A stretch of DNA of 64,000 bases from Prionace glauca. Lineage: Eukaryota; Chordata; Chondrichthyes; Carcharhiniformes; Carcharhinidae. The notes under the pieces were generated by a model, which saw only the letters and a program-made list of their open reading frames with translations, did no database searches and was not told the origin of the DNA. Location: positions 10,965,790 to 11,029,789 of the forward strand of contig CM075761.1 in the NCBI GenBank assembly GCA_037974335.1, read 5' to 3'. Positions 44,686 to 54,451 of this stretch are shown piece by piece (positions within the stretch are counted from its first letter, which is position 1; each line of letters starts with the position of its first letter). The position numbers were made by a program, and so were the translations under genes.

Positions 44686-47469
44686 TTAATAAGGCCTGCT
44701 ATATCCCCTTATATGTAAACTGCTCATGTGGCTGTCCAAGTGACTCTTGAACAACCCTAGCGTGCCTGCTTCCACCACCTCACTCGGCAGTGCATTCCAC
44801 ATCCCCACTACCCTTTGTGTGAAAAACTGCCCTCTAACATTAGTCTTATATCTAGCCCCCCTCACCCTAAGCCCGTGACCCCTCGTTCTATCCATTTCTA
44901 ATAGCGGAAAAAGCTTATCACCATCTACTCTATCTGTCCCCTTCATAATCTTATAAACCTCTATCAAATCCCCCCTCTGCCGACGTCTCTCAAGGGAAAA
45001 CAGCCCAAGTGCGTTCAATCTTTCCTCGTAAGACAGCCCTTCCATACCAGGCAACATCCTGGTAAATCTCCTCTGCACTCTCTCCAGGATCTCTACATCC
45101 TTCCGGTAGTACGGCGACCAGAACTGGACGCAGTACTCCAGGTGAGGCCTAACCAACGTTCTATACAACTGCAACATCAGACTCCTACTCTTATATTCTA
45201 TACCCCTTCCTATGAAGGCTAACATGCCATACGCTTTCCTCATCACATTCTGCACCTGCACCGACACCTTCAGGGACTTGTGTACCTGCACCCCCAGGTC
45301 TCTCTGCGTATCTATACTCCGGATAGTTCTACCTTTTATCATATAACTCCCTTCCACATTATTCCGGCCAAAGTGCATCACCTCGCATTTCTCCGGATTA
45401 AATTCCATTTGCCATCTATCTGCCCAATCTACCAGCCTATCTATGTCCTGTTGCATTGCCAGGCACTGCTCCTCAGTACCCGCCAATCCAACCAACTTAG
45501 TGTCATCAGCAAATTTGCTGATCACACCACCTACCCCCTCTTCCAAGTCATTAATATATACTACAAATAGTAGAGGTCCTAGTACCGAGCCCTGCGGCAC
45601 CCCACTGGTGACAGACCTCCAATTGGAAAAGGAGCCCTCCACTACTACCCGCTGTCTTCTCCTCCCAAGCCAGTTCTTCACCCATCTACATACCTGGCCT
45701 TGTATCCCATGAGCCTTCACCTTTTCTATCAGCCTACCGTGAGGGACCTTGTCAAACGCCTTACTGAAATCCATATAGACAACATGAACGGCTTGTCCTT
45801 CGTCAACCGTTTTTGTCACCTCTTCAAAAAATTCCAACAGATTCGTAAGGCACGACCTCCCTGTAACGAAGCCATGCTGCGTATCCCTGATCAGATTGCA
45901 GCGCTCCAGATGCTCATACATCCTATCCTTGAGGATCCTCTCCATTATCTTGCCTATAACTGAAGTCAAGCTCACTGGCCTATAGTTCCCTGGGTTATCC
46001 CTCTGACCCTTCTTAAACAACGGTACAACATTTGCAATCCGCCAATCCTCTGGGACCTCACCTGTGTCCAAAGAAGAGACAAAGATTTGCGTCAGAGGCC
46101 CAGCAATTTCATCCCTCACCTCCCTTAGCAGCCTAGGATAGATGCCATCAGGCCCCGGAGATTTGTCTGTCTTTATATTGTCTAAAAGTCCCAACACCCA
46201 ACACCTCGTGATGACTATTTCCCTCAACGGATCCTCAAACTTCTCAAGCACAGCAGCAGAGGACTGACTCCTCTCCTGAGTGAATACCGACGCAAAGTAT
46301 TCATTCAAGATCTCCCCCATTCCCCCAGGCTCCAAGCATAGTTCCCCTCCTCTGTCCCTGAGAGGACCAATGTTCCCTCTAACCATCCTTTTGTTTCTAA
46401 TATAAGAGTAAAATGCCTTAGGATTTTCCTTAATCCTACCCGCCAAAGCCATTTCGTGGCCCCTCTTTGCCTTTCTGATGCCCCTTTTAAGTTCCCTCCT
46501 ACATTCTCTGTATTCTTCTAACGCTATCTCTGTCCTCAAATACTTCGATCTAGTGTACGCTTCCCTCTTTCTCCTGACCAGGTCCTCAATATCCCTAGTT
46601 ACCCACGGCTCTCTAATCCTACCTTTCCCATCCTTCCTCTTGACCGGCACATGTCTTTCCTGTAAAGATTGTAGTTTTCCCTTGAGAGACTCCCACATAC
46701 CCAGCGTCGACCTACCGTTAAATAGCGTACCCCAGTCCGTATCTTTAAGATCCTGCCTAATCCGGCTGTATCTAGCCCTCCCCCAATTTAACACCCTCCC
46801 CTTAGGACAGGCTTCATCTTTATCCATTAATATCTTGAACCAGACAGAGTTGTGGTCACTGTTAGCCACATGCTCTCCTACCTCAACGTCAACCACCTGC
46901 CCAGGCTCATTCCCCAGAACCAAGTCAAGTATAGCCCCCTCCCTGGTCGGTCTATCCACGTACTGCTCCAGGGATCCTTCCATTACACACTGTACAAATT
47001 CCTCCCCGTCAGCACCCTCTGATCTCAGTACATTCCAATCTACCCTGGGGAGATTAAAATCTCCCACTACCACCACCCTATTCTTCCTGCACTTATCTAG
47101 AATGTCCCTGCTTATCCCCTCTTCCACAGCCCTCGGGCTGTTGGGCGGTCTGTAGTAAACACCCAGCATAGTAACATCACCCTTCCTATTCCTCAACTCC
47201 ACCCATAGCGACTCGATTCCTACATCCTCCGTACCTCCCTCCCTCTGCACTGCTACGATGCAATCCTTAACTAACAACGCCACTCCCCCACCTCTCAGCG
47301 ACCCACCCCTATCTCGCCTGAAACACTTATACCCAGGAACATTCAATTGCCAATCCTGCCCTTCCTTTAACCAAGTCTCTGTCACCGCCACCACTTCCAA
47401 CTTCCTTTCAAACATTAACGCCTTCAGTTCATCTGTTTTGCCAGTCACACTCCTAGCATTGAAACACAT
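44686..47469 (-). CDS. LINE-D ORF2: APE endonuclease plus reverse transcriptase
   Basis: 927 residues without a stop, the normal length for CR1 ORF2. The endonuclease shows its catalytic blocks: CFNARS (Asn4), VTETWL (Glu31), YYRPPNS (105-111), VGDFNLP (135-141) and NSDHNSV (203-209). The linker has REPWVTRDIEDLVRRKREAY. RT spans about 430-780: [47 protein letters not shown] (Asp567), [19 protein letters not shown] and FADD at 653-656, both catalytic positions intact. The thumb and C-terminus end HIRGYSRPY. The frame stays open upstream of this Met back past the end of ORF1, so translation may start earlier or be coupled to ORF1. Predicted to nick target DNA and copy the element's RNA in the nucleus. 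Confidence 0.92.
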   Translation of the reverse strand: MCFNARSVTGKTDELKALMFERKLEVVAVTETWLKEGQDWQLNVPGYKCFRRDRGGSLRGGGVALLVKDCIVAVQREGGTEDVGIESLWVELRNRKGDVTMLGVYYRPPNSPRAVEEGISRDILDKCRKNRVVVVGDFNLPRVDWNVLRSEGADGEEFVQCVMEGSLEQYVDRPTREGAILDLVLGNEPGQVVDVEVGEHVANSDHNSVWFKILMDKDEACPKGRVLNWGRARYSRIRQDLKDTDWGTLFNGRSTLGMWESLKGKLQSLQERHVPVKRKDGKGRIREPWVTRDIEDLVRRKREAYTRSKYLRTEIALEEYRECRRELKRGIRKAKRGHEMALAGRIKENPKAFYSYIRNKRMVRGNIGPLRDRGGELCLEPGGMGEILNEYFASVFTQERSQSSAAVLEKFEDPLREIVITRCWVLGLLDNIKTDKSPGPDGIYPRLLREVRDEIAGPLTQIFVSSLDTGEVPEDWRIANVVPLFKKGQRDNPGNYRPVSLTSVIGKIMERILKDRMYEHLERCNLIRDTQHGFVTGRSCLTNLLEFFEEVTKTVDEGQAVHVVYMDFSKAFDKVPHGRLIEKVKAHGIQGQVCRWVKNWLGRRRQRVVVEGSFSNWRSVTSGVPQGSVLGPLLFVVYINDLEEGVGGVISKFADDTKLVGLAGTEEQCLAMQQDIDRLVDWADRWQMEFNPEKCEVMHFGRNNVEGSYMIKGRTIRSIDTQRDLGVQVHKSLKVSVQVQNVMRKAYGMLAFIGRGIEYKSRSLMLQLYRTLVRPHLEYCVQFWSPYYRKDVEILERVQRRFTRMLPGMEGLSYEERLNALGLFSLERRRQRGDLIEVYKIMKGTDRVDGDKLFPLLEMDRTRGHGLRVRGARYKTNVRGQFFTQRVVGMWNALPSEVVEAGTLGLFKSHLDSHMSSLHIRGYSRPY

Positions 47470-47570
47470 GCACTGAAGACCCTCCGAAACAACCCGATCC
47501 TTCTTCCTACCCTCCGGGCCTACCCTATCCCCAATCCCAGTTCCGTCTACCTCCCCACCCCCCCTCCATA

Positions 47571-48458
47571 TTAGTTTAAACCCTGCCGATACACACCAGC
47601 TAACCTTCCAGCTAAGATATGTATGCCCTTCCCAGTTAACTGTACCCCATCCCTCTTGTATATTAGCCGTTCTTTCATAAAGACTTCCCAGTGGTCTATG
47701 AATATAAATCCCTCTGCCCTACACCAATCTTTCAACCAAGCATTTAATTGGATTAGTTCATTATTTCTAGCCCTGCTAGCCCCAGGCACCGGCAGCAGCC
47801 CAGAGAACGCCACCCTGGAGGCCCTACATTTCAGCCTGGCCCCCAACTCCCTGAACTGCCTGCGTATGTCCCCCCTGCACTTTGTTCCTACATCCTTCTC
47901 TCCTACATGCACTATCACATTCGACTCAGTCCCTCCACCCTTCAAGATTCCCTCTACCCTTTCTGAGATGTCCTGTACCCCAGCTCCAGGGAGGCAGACT
48001 ACCATCCTGGAGTCCCGCTTTTGCCCACAGAATCGCCTATCAATCCCCTTGACATTCCCATCCCCCACCACTATCTCACACCCTGCACTCTTCACTTTCC
48101 GATCTCCCTCCCTTGCCTTCTCTACCCCAACTGTCACCCCACCCTTGACATTCCGGGGTAATTCATCTGGGGCATTCCTAGTACTTTTCTTTTTGCTCTT
48201 CCTAACTGTAACCCAACCATCTATACTTGTAGGTTCTGGTATTAGCTCAGTGTTGCCGTTCCTCTCCATTACCTCCTCATTTTCCCTAACTAAAAACATA
48301 TCCTCCAGTCTCAGTTCCAGCTGCCTCACCCGGGCCCTTAATCGCTGCACCTCGAGACATTTCCCGCATATGTGGGCTTTCGGGAGATGTGCTGTCTCCA
48401 CAAATGTCCACATATGGCATCGAACACAGTAAACACGTGTAACCCTAGACCCTGGCAT
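47571..48458 (-). CDS. LINE-D ORF1: zinc finger, coiled coil, SGNH-like domain
   Basis: 295 residues. The N-terminus has CVRC (11-14) and CGKC (31-34), a two-pair zinc finger like the PHD-like finger of CR1 ORF1 proteins, then a probable coiled coil (about 36-66), a charged linker, and an SGNH-hydrolase-like domain (about 126-295). The three catalytic blocks of that domain are all altered. GDS reads GDG (132-134), GTND reads GEKD (186-189), and DG[IL]HL reads DGVQL (270-274). In CR1 elements this protein binds RNA and forms particles. Here the esterase is probably dead although the frame is open. Start taken at the first Met of the frame, just before the zinc finger. Confidence 0.85.
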   Translation of the reverse strand: MPGSRVTRVYCVRCHMWTFVETAHLPKAHICGKCLEVQRLRARVRQLELRLEDMFLVRENEEVMERNGNTELIPEPTSIDGWVTVRKSKKKSTRNAPDELPRNVKGGVTVGVEKAREGDRKVKSAGCEIVVGDGNVKGIDRRFCGQKRDSRMVVCLPGAGVQDISERVEGILKGGGTESNVIVHVGEKDVGTKCRGDIRRQFRELGARLKCRASRVAFSGLLPVPGASRARNNELIQLNAWLKDWCRAEGFIFIDHWEVFMKERLIYKRDGVQLTGKGIHILAGRLAGVYRQGLN

Positions 48459-48524
48459 TATGGTTGACCCCTGCTAAGGTGTGATATGAAGCCCTGTTAT
48501 CAAACCTGCGCTCGCCCAAGCCCA

Positions 48525-48724
48525 GTGAGCTTAAGCCCTTTTACCTCTCACTCTGCTTCCCTCAGTGAGCTTAAGCCCTTTTACCTCTCACTCTGCTTCC
48601 CTCAGTGAGCTTAAGCCCTTTAACCTCTCACTCTGCTTCCCTCAGTGAGCTTAAGCCCTTTTACCTCTCACTCTGCTTCCCTCAGTGAGCTTAAGCCCTT
48701 TTACCTCTCACTCTGCTTCCCTCC
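48525..48724 (-). repeat. Five tandem 40-bp repeats upstream of LINE-D ORF1
   Basis: Units begin at 48525, 48565, 48605, 48645 and 48685, each starting GTGAGCTTAAGCCC on the plus strand. They are identical except for one base in the third (CTTTAACC for CTTTTACC). They lie 67 bases before the ORF1 start and likely belong to the LINE's 5' UTR. Confidence 0.93.
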
Positions 48725-48775
48725 TCACTCCGCTGCCCGCTCCCGACGCTGCCCGCTATCTACCTTGGCCTTCTT

Positions 48776-49124
48776 TTTATATATATTTTTATATATAGTG
48801 TTTTATGGTTCTTTGGTACGTTCTTAAACCGAGTGTTTCCTTCGCTGTTTTTATGTTTCTGTTTAAGATGAAATATTGATTAATAAAATACTGTTGATCA
48901 TCTAATATTAGACTCTGTTATCAATTGGGAAGAAACGGTTTCTGGCTTATGAAATATTATTGACAACAAAGACATATAACCATCCCTGATGACTGAAATA
49001 CCTCGGCATCCCACCAAAAATATCCCAGCATGTAATGCCAAACAATGACAAACAGTTCTGGGATCTCTGACAAACTCAACCATCATGGACATGGTTAAGA
49101 CACATCAGGACATTTTCATTTTTG
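48776..49124. other. Unassigned stretch
   Basis: AT-rich start (TATATATATTTTTATATATA), then no recognisable feature. Confidence 0.3.
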
Positions 49125-49605
49125 ATTTGGTTCATATTGTATTGGTATAGAGGAAAAATGTTGTTTATTGCATGATACAGACAAAGCATACTGTTCATAG
49201 AGAAGGAAAGGAGGGAGTGCAGAATGTAATGTTGCCCTCATGCTCGAGTGGAGAGAAAAGAAAAATCAACTTAGCACGAGGTAGGTCCATTCAAAAGTCT
49301 GATGGCAGCAGGGAAGAATCTGTTCCTGAGTCGGTTGGGACGTGACGTCGGACTTTTGTATCTTTCTTCCAGATGGAAGCAGGTGGAGTGTGGGGTCGTT
49401 AACTATGATGATTGCTTTTCCAGGTCGTGGGAACTGCAGGAAAAATCAATAGATGGAAGGCTGATTAGCGTGATGGATTGGGCTACGTTCACGACCAGTT
49501 GTGGTTTCTTGCGGCCTTCGGCATGACCGGAACCACACGAAGCTGTGCAGCAACCGGATGATTTCTATATTGCATCTGTAAGAGTTGGTGGATTTTATGT
49601 GTGGA
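49125..49605 (-). mobile_element. L2/Rex-like LINE remnant, 3' end
   Basis: Reverse of the same 3' end as 15186: CAAAGCATACTGTTCATAGA, TAGGTCCATTCAAAAGTCTG, GAATCTGTTCCTGAGTCGGT. Uninterrupted at the point where LINE-C is inserted in the 15-kb copy. Confidence 0.75.
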
Positions 49606-49611
49606 GCCAGA

Positions 49612-50345
49612 GGAAACTGCACCCCCCCCCCTCCCTTATCTTGAGGCTGTGTCCTGTAGTCCTGGTGTCCTTTCTAAGCGGGAATAATTTCTCTACCTCT
49701 ACCCCATCCATCCCCTTCATTATCTTATACGTCTCTATAAGATCCCCCCCCTTATCCTTCTAAACTCAAACGAGTACAGACCCAGTCTATTCAATCTCTC
49801 CTCAGAGGTCAACGCCCTCATCTCCGGTATCAGCCGAGTGAACCTCCTCTGCACTCCCTCCCAGGTCAATATATCCTTTCGCAACTGCGGCGACCAAAAC
49901 TGCACACAGTACTCCAGCTGCGGCCTCACCAGTGCCCTGTACAGTTGCAGCAAGACCTCCCTACTTTTATATTCAATCCCCCTCGCTATAAAGGCCAGCA
50001 TTCCATTCGCCTTCCTGACCACCTGCTGCACCTGCAGGCTGAGTTTTTGCGACTCATGCAGAAGGGCCCCGAGGTCCCTCTGCACCGTCGCCTGCTGCAG
50101 CTTTTCGCCTTTTCAATAATAATCCCTCCTACTATTATTTCTACCAAAGTGGATGACCTCACACTTGCTAACATTATACTCCATCTGCTAGGTCCTCGCC
50201 CACTCGCTCAGCCTATCCAGATCCCTCTGCAGACTTTCCACACCCTCTGGCAATTTGCATTTCCACTCATCTTCGTGTCATCAGCAAATTTCGTCACCCG
50301 ACACTCAGCCCCCCTCCTCCAGATCATCTATGAAAATCTTGAAAG
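49612..50345 (-). mobile_element. LINE-C lacking both ends
   Basis: Minus strand from the FAD region near 50285 through QRDLGALLHESQKLSLQVQQ, MLAFIARGIEYKSREVLLQL and FTRLIPEMRALTSEERLNRL to the K-R-SRTxGxSLKI region. The last 300 bases and the TTCTTATG tail are absent, so the 3' end was lost after insertion. A C run is at 49621-49630. Confidence 0.88.
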
Positions 50346-50349
50346 ATTT

Positions 50350-50731
50350 TCAAAAATTGCATCCACTCTCCATCGTTCTTTCTTTCTGCGTCCCTATTAC
50401 ATCTGACCAGTATCAATTAAACTTCTACATCATTGAGGTAGGAAGGATTTGGCTTTAGAAAGGGTTAAATGAACTTGTTTGTTCAGAGACGGGTAATTAA
50501 TGACAGCCTCCATGGATTCCAACTGTGCCACTCGAGAGTTTCATCCTTCGATTAATAAAGGTCTCAGCTCAATGTATTATCCACCAGTGCAGTTGAGAAC
50601 GGCACCTCACCGATAATCGACAACAGCAGCTCCAGAGAGAGAGGGGGAGGAGAGATCTGTACAGTAGAGTAGATAAGAATGTTCCAATTATCGGTCACAC
50701 TCCGACAACAGTATATAGGAATGTTCCAGCA
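50350..50731 (+). other. 5' flank of receptor 2 exon 1
   Basis: Duplicated (diverged) at 51412-51698. It contains AATGTTCC repeats leading into the coding 21-bp repeat. No TATA box that I would defend. Confidence 0.45.
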
Positions 50732-50836
50732 ATGGATCAGAATCTGAGCACAATGGACTGTAATGTTCCCGCAATGGAACCGAATCTGAGAATCATGGAC
50801 TGGAACGTTACAGCAATGGACAGGGATTTATCAGAG
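50732..50836 (+). repeat. Five 21-bp coding repeats
   Basis: Units MDQNLST, MDCNVPA, MEPNLRI, MDWNVTA and MDRDLSE, each 21 bases starting ATGGA. Units 1/3 and 2/4 are most alike, suggesting a 42-base duplication. A partial unit (GGAATGTTCCAGCA) precedes the ATG. Confidence 0.9.
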
Positions 50837-50957
50837 GACATTTACGATCTAAATTGGTATCGTTACTGGGGTTTCTCATTAAAATTTTTGGTCTTCCTTG
50901 GATTTCAGATAATGGGATACTTTTACTATCCGACCATAGCTATCATTGGTCTCCCGG
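50732..50957 (+). CDS. GPR139-like receptor 2, exon 1
   Basis: 75 residues from MDQNLSTMDCNVPAMEPNLR to FYYPTIAIIGLP plus one base, then a consensus donor GTAAGC (phase 1). Joined to 55907 it gives IIGLP-VNVLMIVVLSL, the family's TM1. The N-terminus is 52 residues longer than in receptor 1 and is made of five 7-residue repeats (see repeat). Sequons are NLS at 4 and NVT at 25. A hydrophobic run LKFLVFLGFQIM lies just before TM1. With exon 2 the protein is 374 residues. The pairing is by position, frame and family fit; the exon at 38062 could also splice to the same acceptor. Confidence 0.8.
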
Positions 50958-51698
50958 GTAAGCCTCTTTTGTTCTGTAATTCGGACTATCCCTGTGCCGC
51001 GCACCGTAACACCGAGAATGCCTCACATCTGATGACAGATTCCTGGTTGCAAAGGAAAGGTCTTGCCCCCAGGCCGAGCCTTTAATTCATTAGATCTACT
51101 CGTGCCTTCTAGTTGTTAACACATGCTCTGGTCCGTCTGAAACATATCACCAGCACCTTCAGTTTGTCTGACCTGCAGGTGAAGGGGACACGGAACTGGT
51201 TAGTCCAGTTACCAAAGAACATGACCTTGTTCTCACCTAGATTTACCTTGGTATATATTTTTTTATTATTATGGTGGGTTTTCCCTATCAGTAATGTGAG
51301 AATCAGTGTTGTGTTGTTACAAGAGTTGTTTCTCTCCTTGTTGTCGGGACTAATACAGATGAAGTTCATATTCTGTTTTTTAACAAGATGCAGCAAATTT
51401 TTAAATGTGTAAAAAATAATTGCACCCACTGTCCATCATTTCCTCCTTCAGCACCCCTGTTACATCTGACCAGGAGCAATTACATTTCTACATCACCGCA
51501 GTAGGTGTGGACTAGGTTTAAACGGGTTTAACTCTAATTGTTTGTCCAGTGACAGATACCTAGTGAGAGACTCCACGGATCCCAACTGGAAGGTTTCAGT
51601 GACCTTCTTATAAGGTCCCCCTCTTATATTAATAAGAGACTGGTTTTGATGTGGAATCCCATAGTGTGTGTATCAGCAGTATCTCCAGGGAGAGTGAG

Positions 51699-51909
51699 AT
51701 GGGAGATCAGAACCAGAGAATAGATAACAATGTTCCAATGATTCATCAGAATCTGAGAACAATGGACAGGAAAATTGCATCAATGGATGAGGAATTTATG
51801 ACTGATAATAACCATTTTTGATATATGATTGAGTTGTATCATTAGAATTCTGGGTCTGCCCCGGACTTGGATATTTTTCCATCCCACCTTTGCTATCACT
51901 GGTGTCCGG
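51699..51909 (+). pseudogene. Broken tandem copy of receptor exon 1
   Basis: MGDQNQRIDNNVPMIHQNLR ... MDRKIASMDEEFMTDNNHF shows the same heptad pattern. Stops follow at about codons 40 and 48, and a frame change separates this from the TM1 end FFHPTFAITGV. A donor-like GTTAAGT remains at 51910. It parallels the exon at 50732 at a spacing of about 0.97 kb, with similar flanks. Confidence 0.75.
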
Positions 51910-52302
51910 GTTAAGTATCTCTTTCAACGTAGCCGTGATGTAAACAGTGTTTAACTCAAATATCGTTCTTCTCATTTAATTCCTTCTCTGTGCTGCTGTC
52001 ATTGTCCAAGTTATTTCTGCAAATATTAACCAAAAATTGCAACTGAATTCCTGATTTGTAAAGTGTAAAATCCTCTGATGGGCAGTTGGTGCATTGCTAA
52101 TGGACCGACGGCCTCTACACTCCCGGAGTTCTAATGGCTCTTAGACTGAACGCTTTGAGAAGGAAATCAAAGAAATTTCACAATTAGGGTTGACTGTGAA
52201 ATCTTTGCTGTTCATGTCCCGATGCAATTTTCACTGGAATGGGAGGATCATTCCGCTCGCCCTCGCTTCCATTCAGATGAATTTAGCCGCATTAGTAAAT
52301 AG

Positions 52303-52476
52303 AATCAATAACAGAACATAATCAATATGTGCGGACAGCACATTTGACATGAACTGAAATTCGATCGAGTGATAATTCCTGGCTGTACTATATAAATGTG
52401 TTTCCTGGTTCCATTTACAATAAAAATCTCCGTGGATCATAGGTTGATGAATTAAAGGGTATTAATGATTTCCGAC
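52303..52476 (+). repeat. Local duplicate, left copy
   Basis: About 165-174 bases matching 55081-55245 at roughly 88-90% by eye, including the exact stretch CTGGCTGTACTATATAAATG. It lies just before the LINE nest in the receptor 2 intron. 51910-52302 shows nothing else recognisable. Confidence 0.85.
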
Positions 52477-52499
52477 ATAAGAACATGTCCTGCACAGTT

Positions 52500-52702
52500 G
52501 CACTCAGAGGGTGGTGAGTGGTGAGTGAATGGAATCGGCTGCCGTCAGTGGTGGTGGAGGCGAACTCTTTTAAAAGACTTCTGGATGAGTATATGGGATT
52601 TAGTGGGATTGGGGGTTATAGATAGGTCTATGGATTGGTAGGTGTTGATGTGATCGGTGCAACTCGTGAACCGAAGAGCCTGTTTATGCTGTAGTGTTCT
52701 AT
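52500..52702 (+). mobile_element. LINE-B variant 3' fragment
   Basis: From TQRVVSGE-like sequence (with GGTGAGTGGTGAGTG duplicated by six bases) to the GFSGIGGYR end and a decayed tail CCGAAGAGCCTGTTTATGCT. Older than other LINE-B copies. Confidence 0.85.
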
Positions 52703-53062
52703 AACATAAGAGCATAAGAAATAGGAGCAGGAGTAGGCCATCTAGCCATTCGAGCCTGCCCCGCCATTCAATAAGATCATGGCTGATCTGAAGTGGCTCA
52801 GTTCCACTTTCCTGCTTTCTCCCCATAACCCTTAATCCCCTTGCCTACGAAAAAACTATCTACCCGCGTCTTAAATATATTTAGCGAGGTAGCCTCCACC
52901 ACTTCAACGGGCAGAGAATTCCAGAGATTCACCACCCTTTGAATGAAGAAGTTCCTCCTCAACTCCGTTCTAAACTGCGCCCGCCCCCCTTATCTTGAGG
53001 CTGTGCCCTGTACTCCTATTGTCCTTTCTGAGCGGGAAGAACGTCTCCACCTCTATCCTATC

Positions 53063-53286
53063 GGATGTCAGAGGTAGGTTCTTTACCCAGAGGGTGGTGA
53101 GGGACTGGAATGCCCTGCCTGCTGCAGTTGTAGATGTGCCTAGTTTGGGGGCGTTGAAGAGATCCGTGGATAGGTTTATGGATGGAAAGGGATTGGTTCA
53201 GGTTAGACTGTCTTTGCTTTTTTCTTAATTGGTCAGCGCAACATCGTGGGCCGAAGGGCCTGTTCTGCGCTGTAATGTTCTATGTT
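53063..53286 (+). mobile_element. LINE-A (A2) 3' fragment
   Basis: DVRGRFFTQRVVRDWNALPA ... MDGKGLV-type end (reads DGKGLVQ with the stop lost), then the tail TTGGTCAGCGCAACATCGTG and one TTCTATG unit. Confidence 0.9.
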
Positions 53287-54451
53287 TGTAGCGGGTAGGT
53301 CATGCCTTACTAACCTTATCGAGTTCTTTGAGAAAGTGACCAAAGAGGTGGATAGGGGTAAGGCAGTTGATGTGGTGTATATGGATTTTAGCAAGGCGTT
53401 TGATAAGGTTCACCATGGTAGGCTTCTGCAGAAAATGCAGATGTATGGGATTGGGGGTGATCTAGGTAATTGGATCAGGAATTGGCTAGCAGATAGGAGA
53501 CAGAGAGTGGTGGTTGATGGGAAATATTCGTCATGGAGTTCGGTTACAAGTGGTGTGCCTCAGGGATCTGTTTTGGGGCCACTGCTGTTTGTAATTTTTA
53601 TTAATGATCTGGATGAGGGTATAGTTGGGTGGATTAGTAAGTTTGCTGATGACACCAAAGTCGGAGGTGTGGTAGATTGTGAGGAAGGGTGTCATAGTTT
53701 GCAGGATGACTTAGAAAGGTTGCAGAGCTGGGCTGAAAGGTGGCGAATGGAGTTTAATGTGGAGAAGTGTGAGGTAATTCATTTCGGTAGGAATAACAGA
53801 TGTGTTGAGTATAGGGCTAACGGGAGGACTTTGAATAGTGTGGAGGAGCAGAGGGATCTAGGTGTATGTGTACATAGATCCCTGAAAGTTGGGAATCAAG
53901 TAGATAAAGTTGTTAAGAAGGCATACGGAGTTTTGGCGTTTATTGGTAGGGGGATTGAATTTAGGAGTCGTAGCGTCATGATGCAACTGTACACATCTCT
54001 GGTGCGGCCGCACTTGGAGTTTTGTGTGCAGTTCTGGTCCCCACATTACAAGAAGGATGTAGAGGCTTTGGAGAGGGTGCAGAGGAGGTTTACCAGGATG
54101 TTGCCTGGTATGGAGGGGAGATCCTATGAGGAGAGATTGAGAGATTTGGGGTTGTTTTCGCTGGAAAGAAGGCGGCTAAGAGGGGATCTCATTGAAACAT
54201 ATAAGATGATTAGAGGTTTAGACAGGGTAGATAGTGATAGCCTTTTTCCTAGGATGGAGAAAGCTAACACGAGGGGGCACGATTTTAAATTAAGGGGGGG
54301 TAGTTATAGGACAGATGTCAGGGGTAGGTTCTTTACCCAGAGGGTGGTGAGGGACTGGAATGCCCTACCAGCTGCAGTTGTAAATGCACCTAGTTTGGGG
54401 GCGTTTAAAAGATCTGTGGATAGGTTTATGGATGAAAAGGGATTGGTTTAG
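53287..54451 (+). CDS. LINE-A reverse transcriptase, most complete copy
   Basis: About 387 open codons: [20 protein letters not shown], catalytic Asp in [80 protein letters not shown], thumb [20 protein letters not shown] and C-terminal VDRFMDEKGLV. Both RT catalytic blocks are intact, but the endonuclease, linker and RT N-terminus are absent through 5' truncation, so no autonomous activity is expected. There is no start codon of its own at the 5' end; the frame simply enters from the neighbouring tail. Confidence 0.88.

Larger units (their letters stand above)
44640..48775 (-). mobile_element. LINE-D, full-length CR1-like, both ORFs open
   Basis: On the minus strand: a 5' region with five 40-bp repeats (48724-48525), ORF1 (48458-47571), a 101-base spacer, ORF2 (47469-44686), and a short 3' region ending near TTTAATAATGAAATTTTTAT. 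Its 3' tail lacks the TTCTATG units of A and B. I could not find a target-site duplication. With two open frames it is the best candidate here for a recently active element. Confidence 0.85.

Noticed and set aside
46478-47155. Plus-strand 225-codon frame opposite LINE-D ORF2
   Set aside because: Antisense shadow of the endonuclease region.
47623-48432. Plus-strand 269-codon frame opposite LINE-D ORF1
   Set aside because: Shadow of ORF1 on the other strand; Ser/Pro-rich with no domain.
48525-48724. CRISPR-like array
   Set aside because: The repeats are directly adjacent with no unique spacers, in a eukaryotic LINE 5' region.
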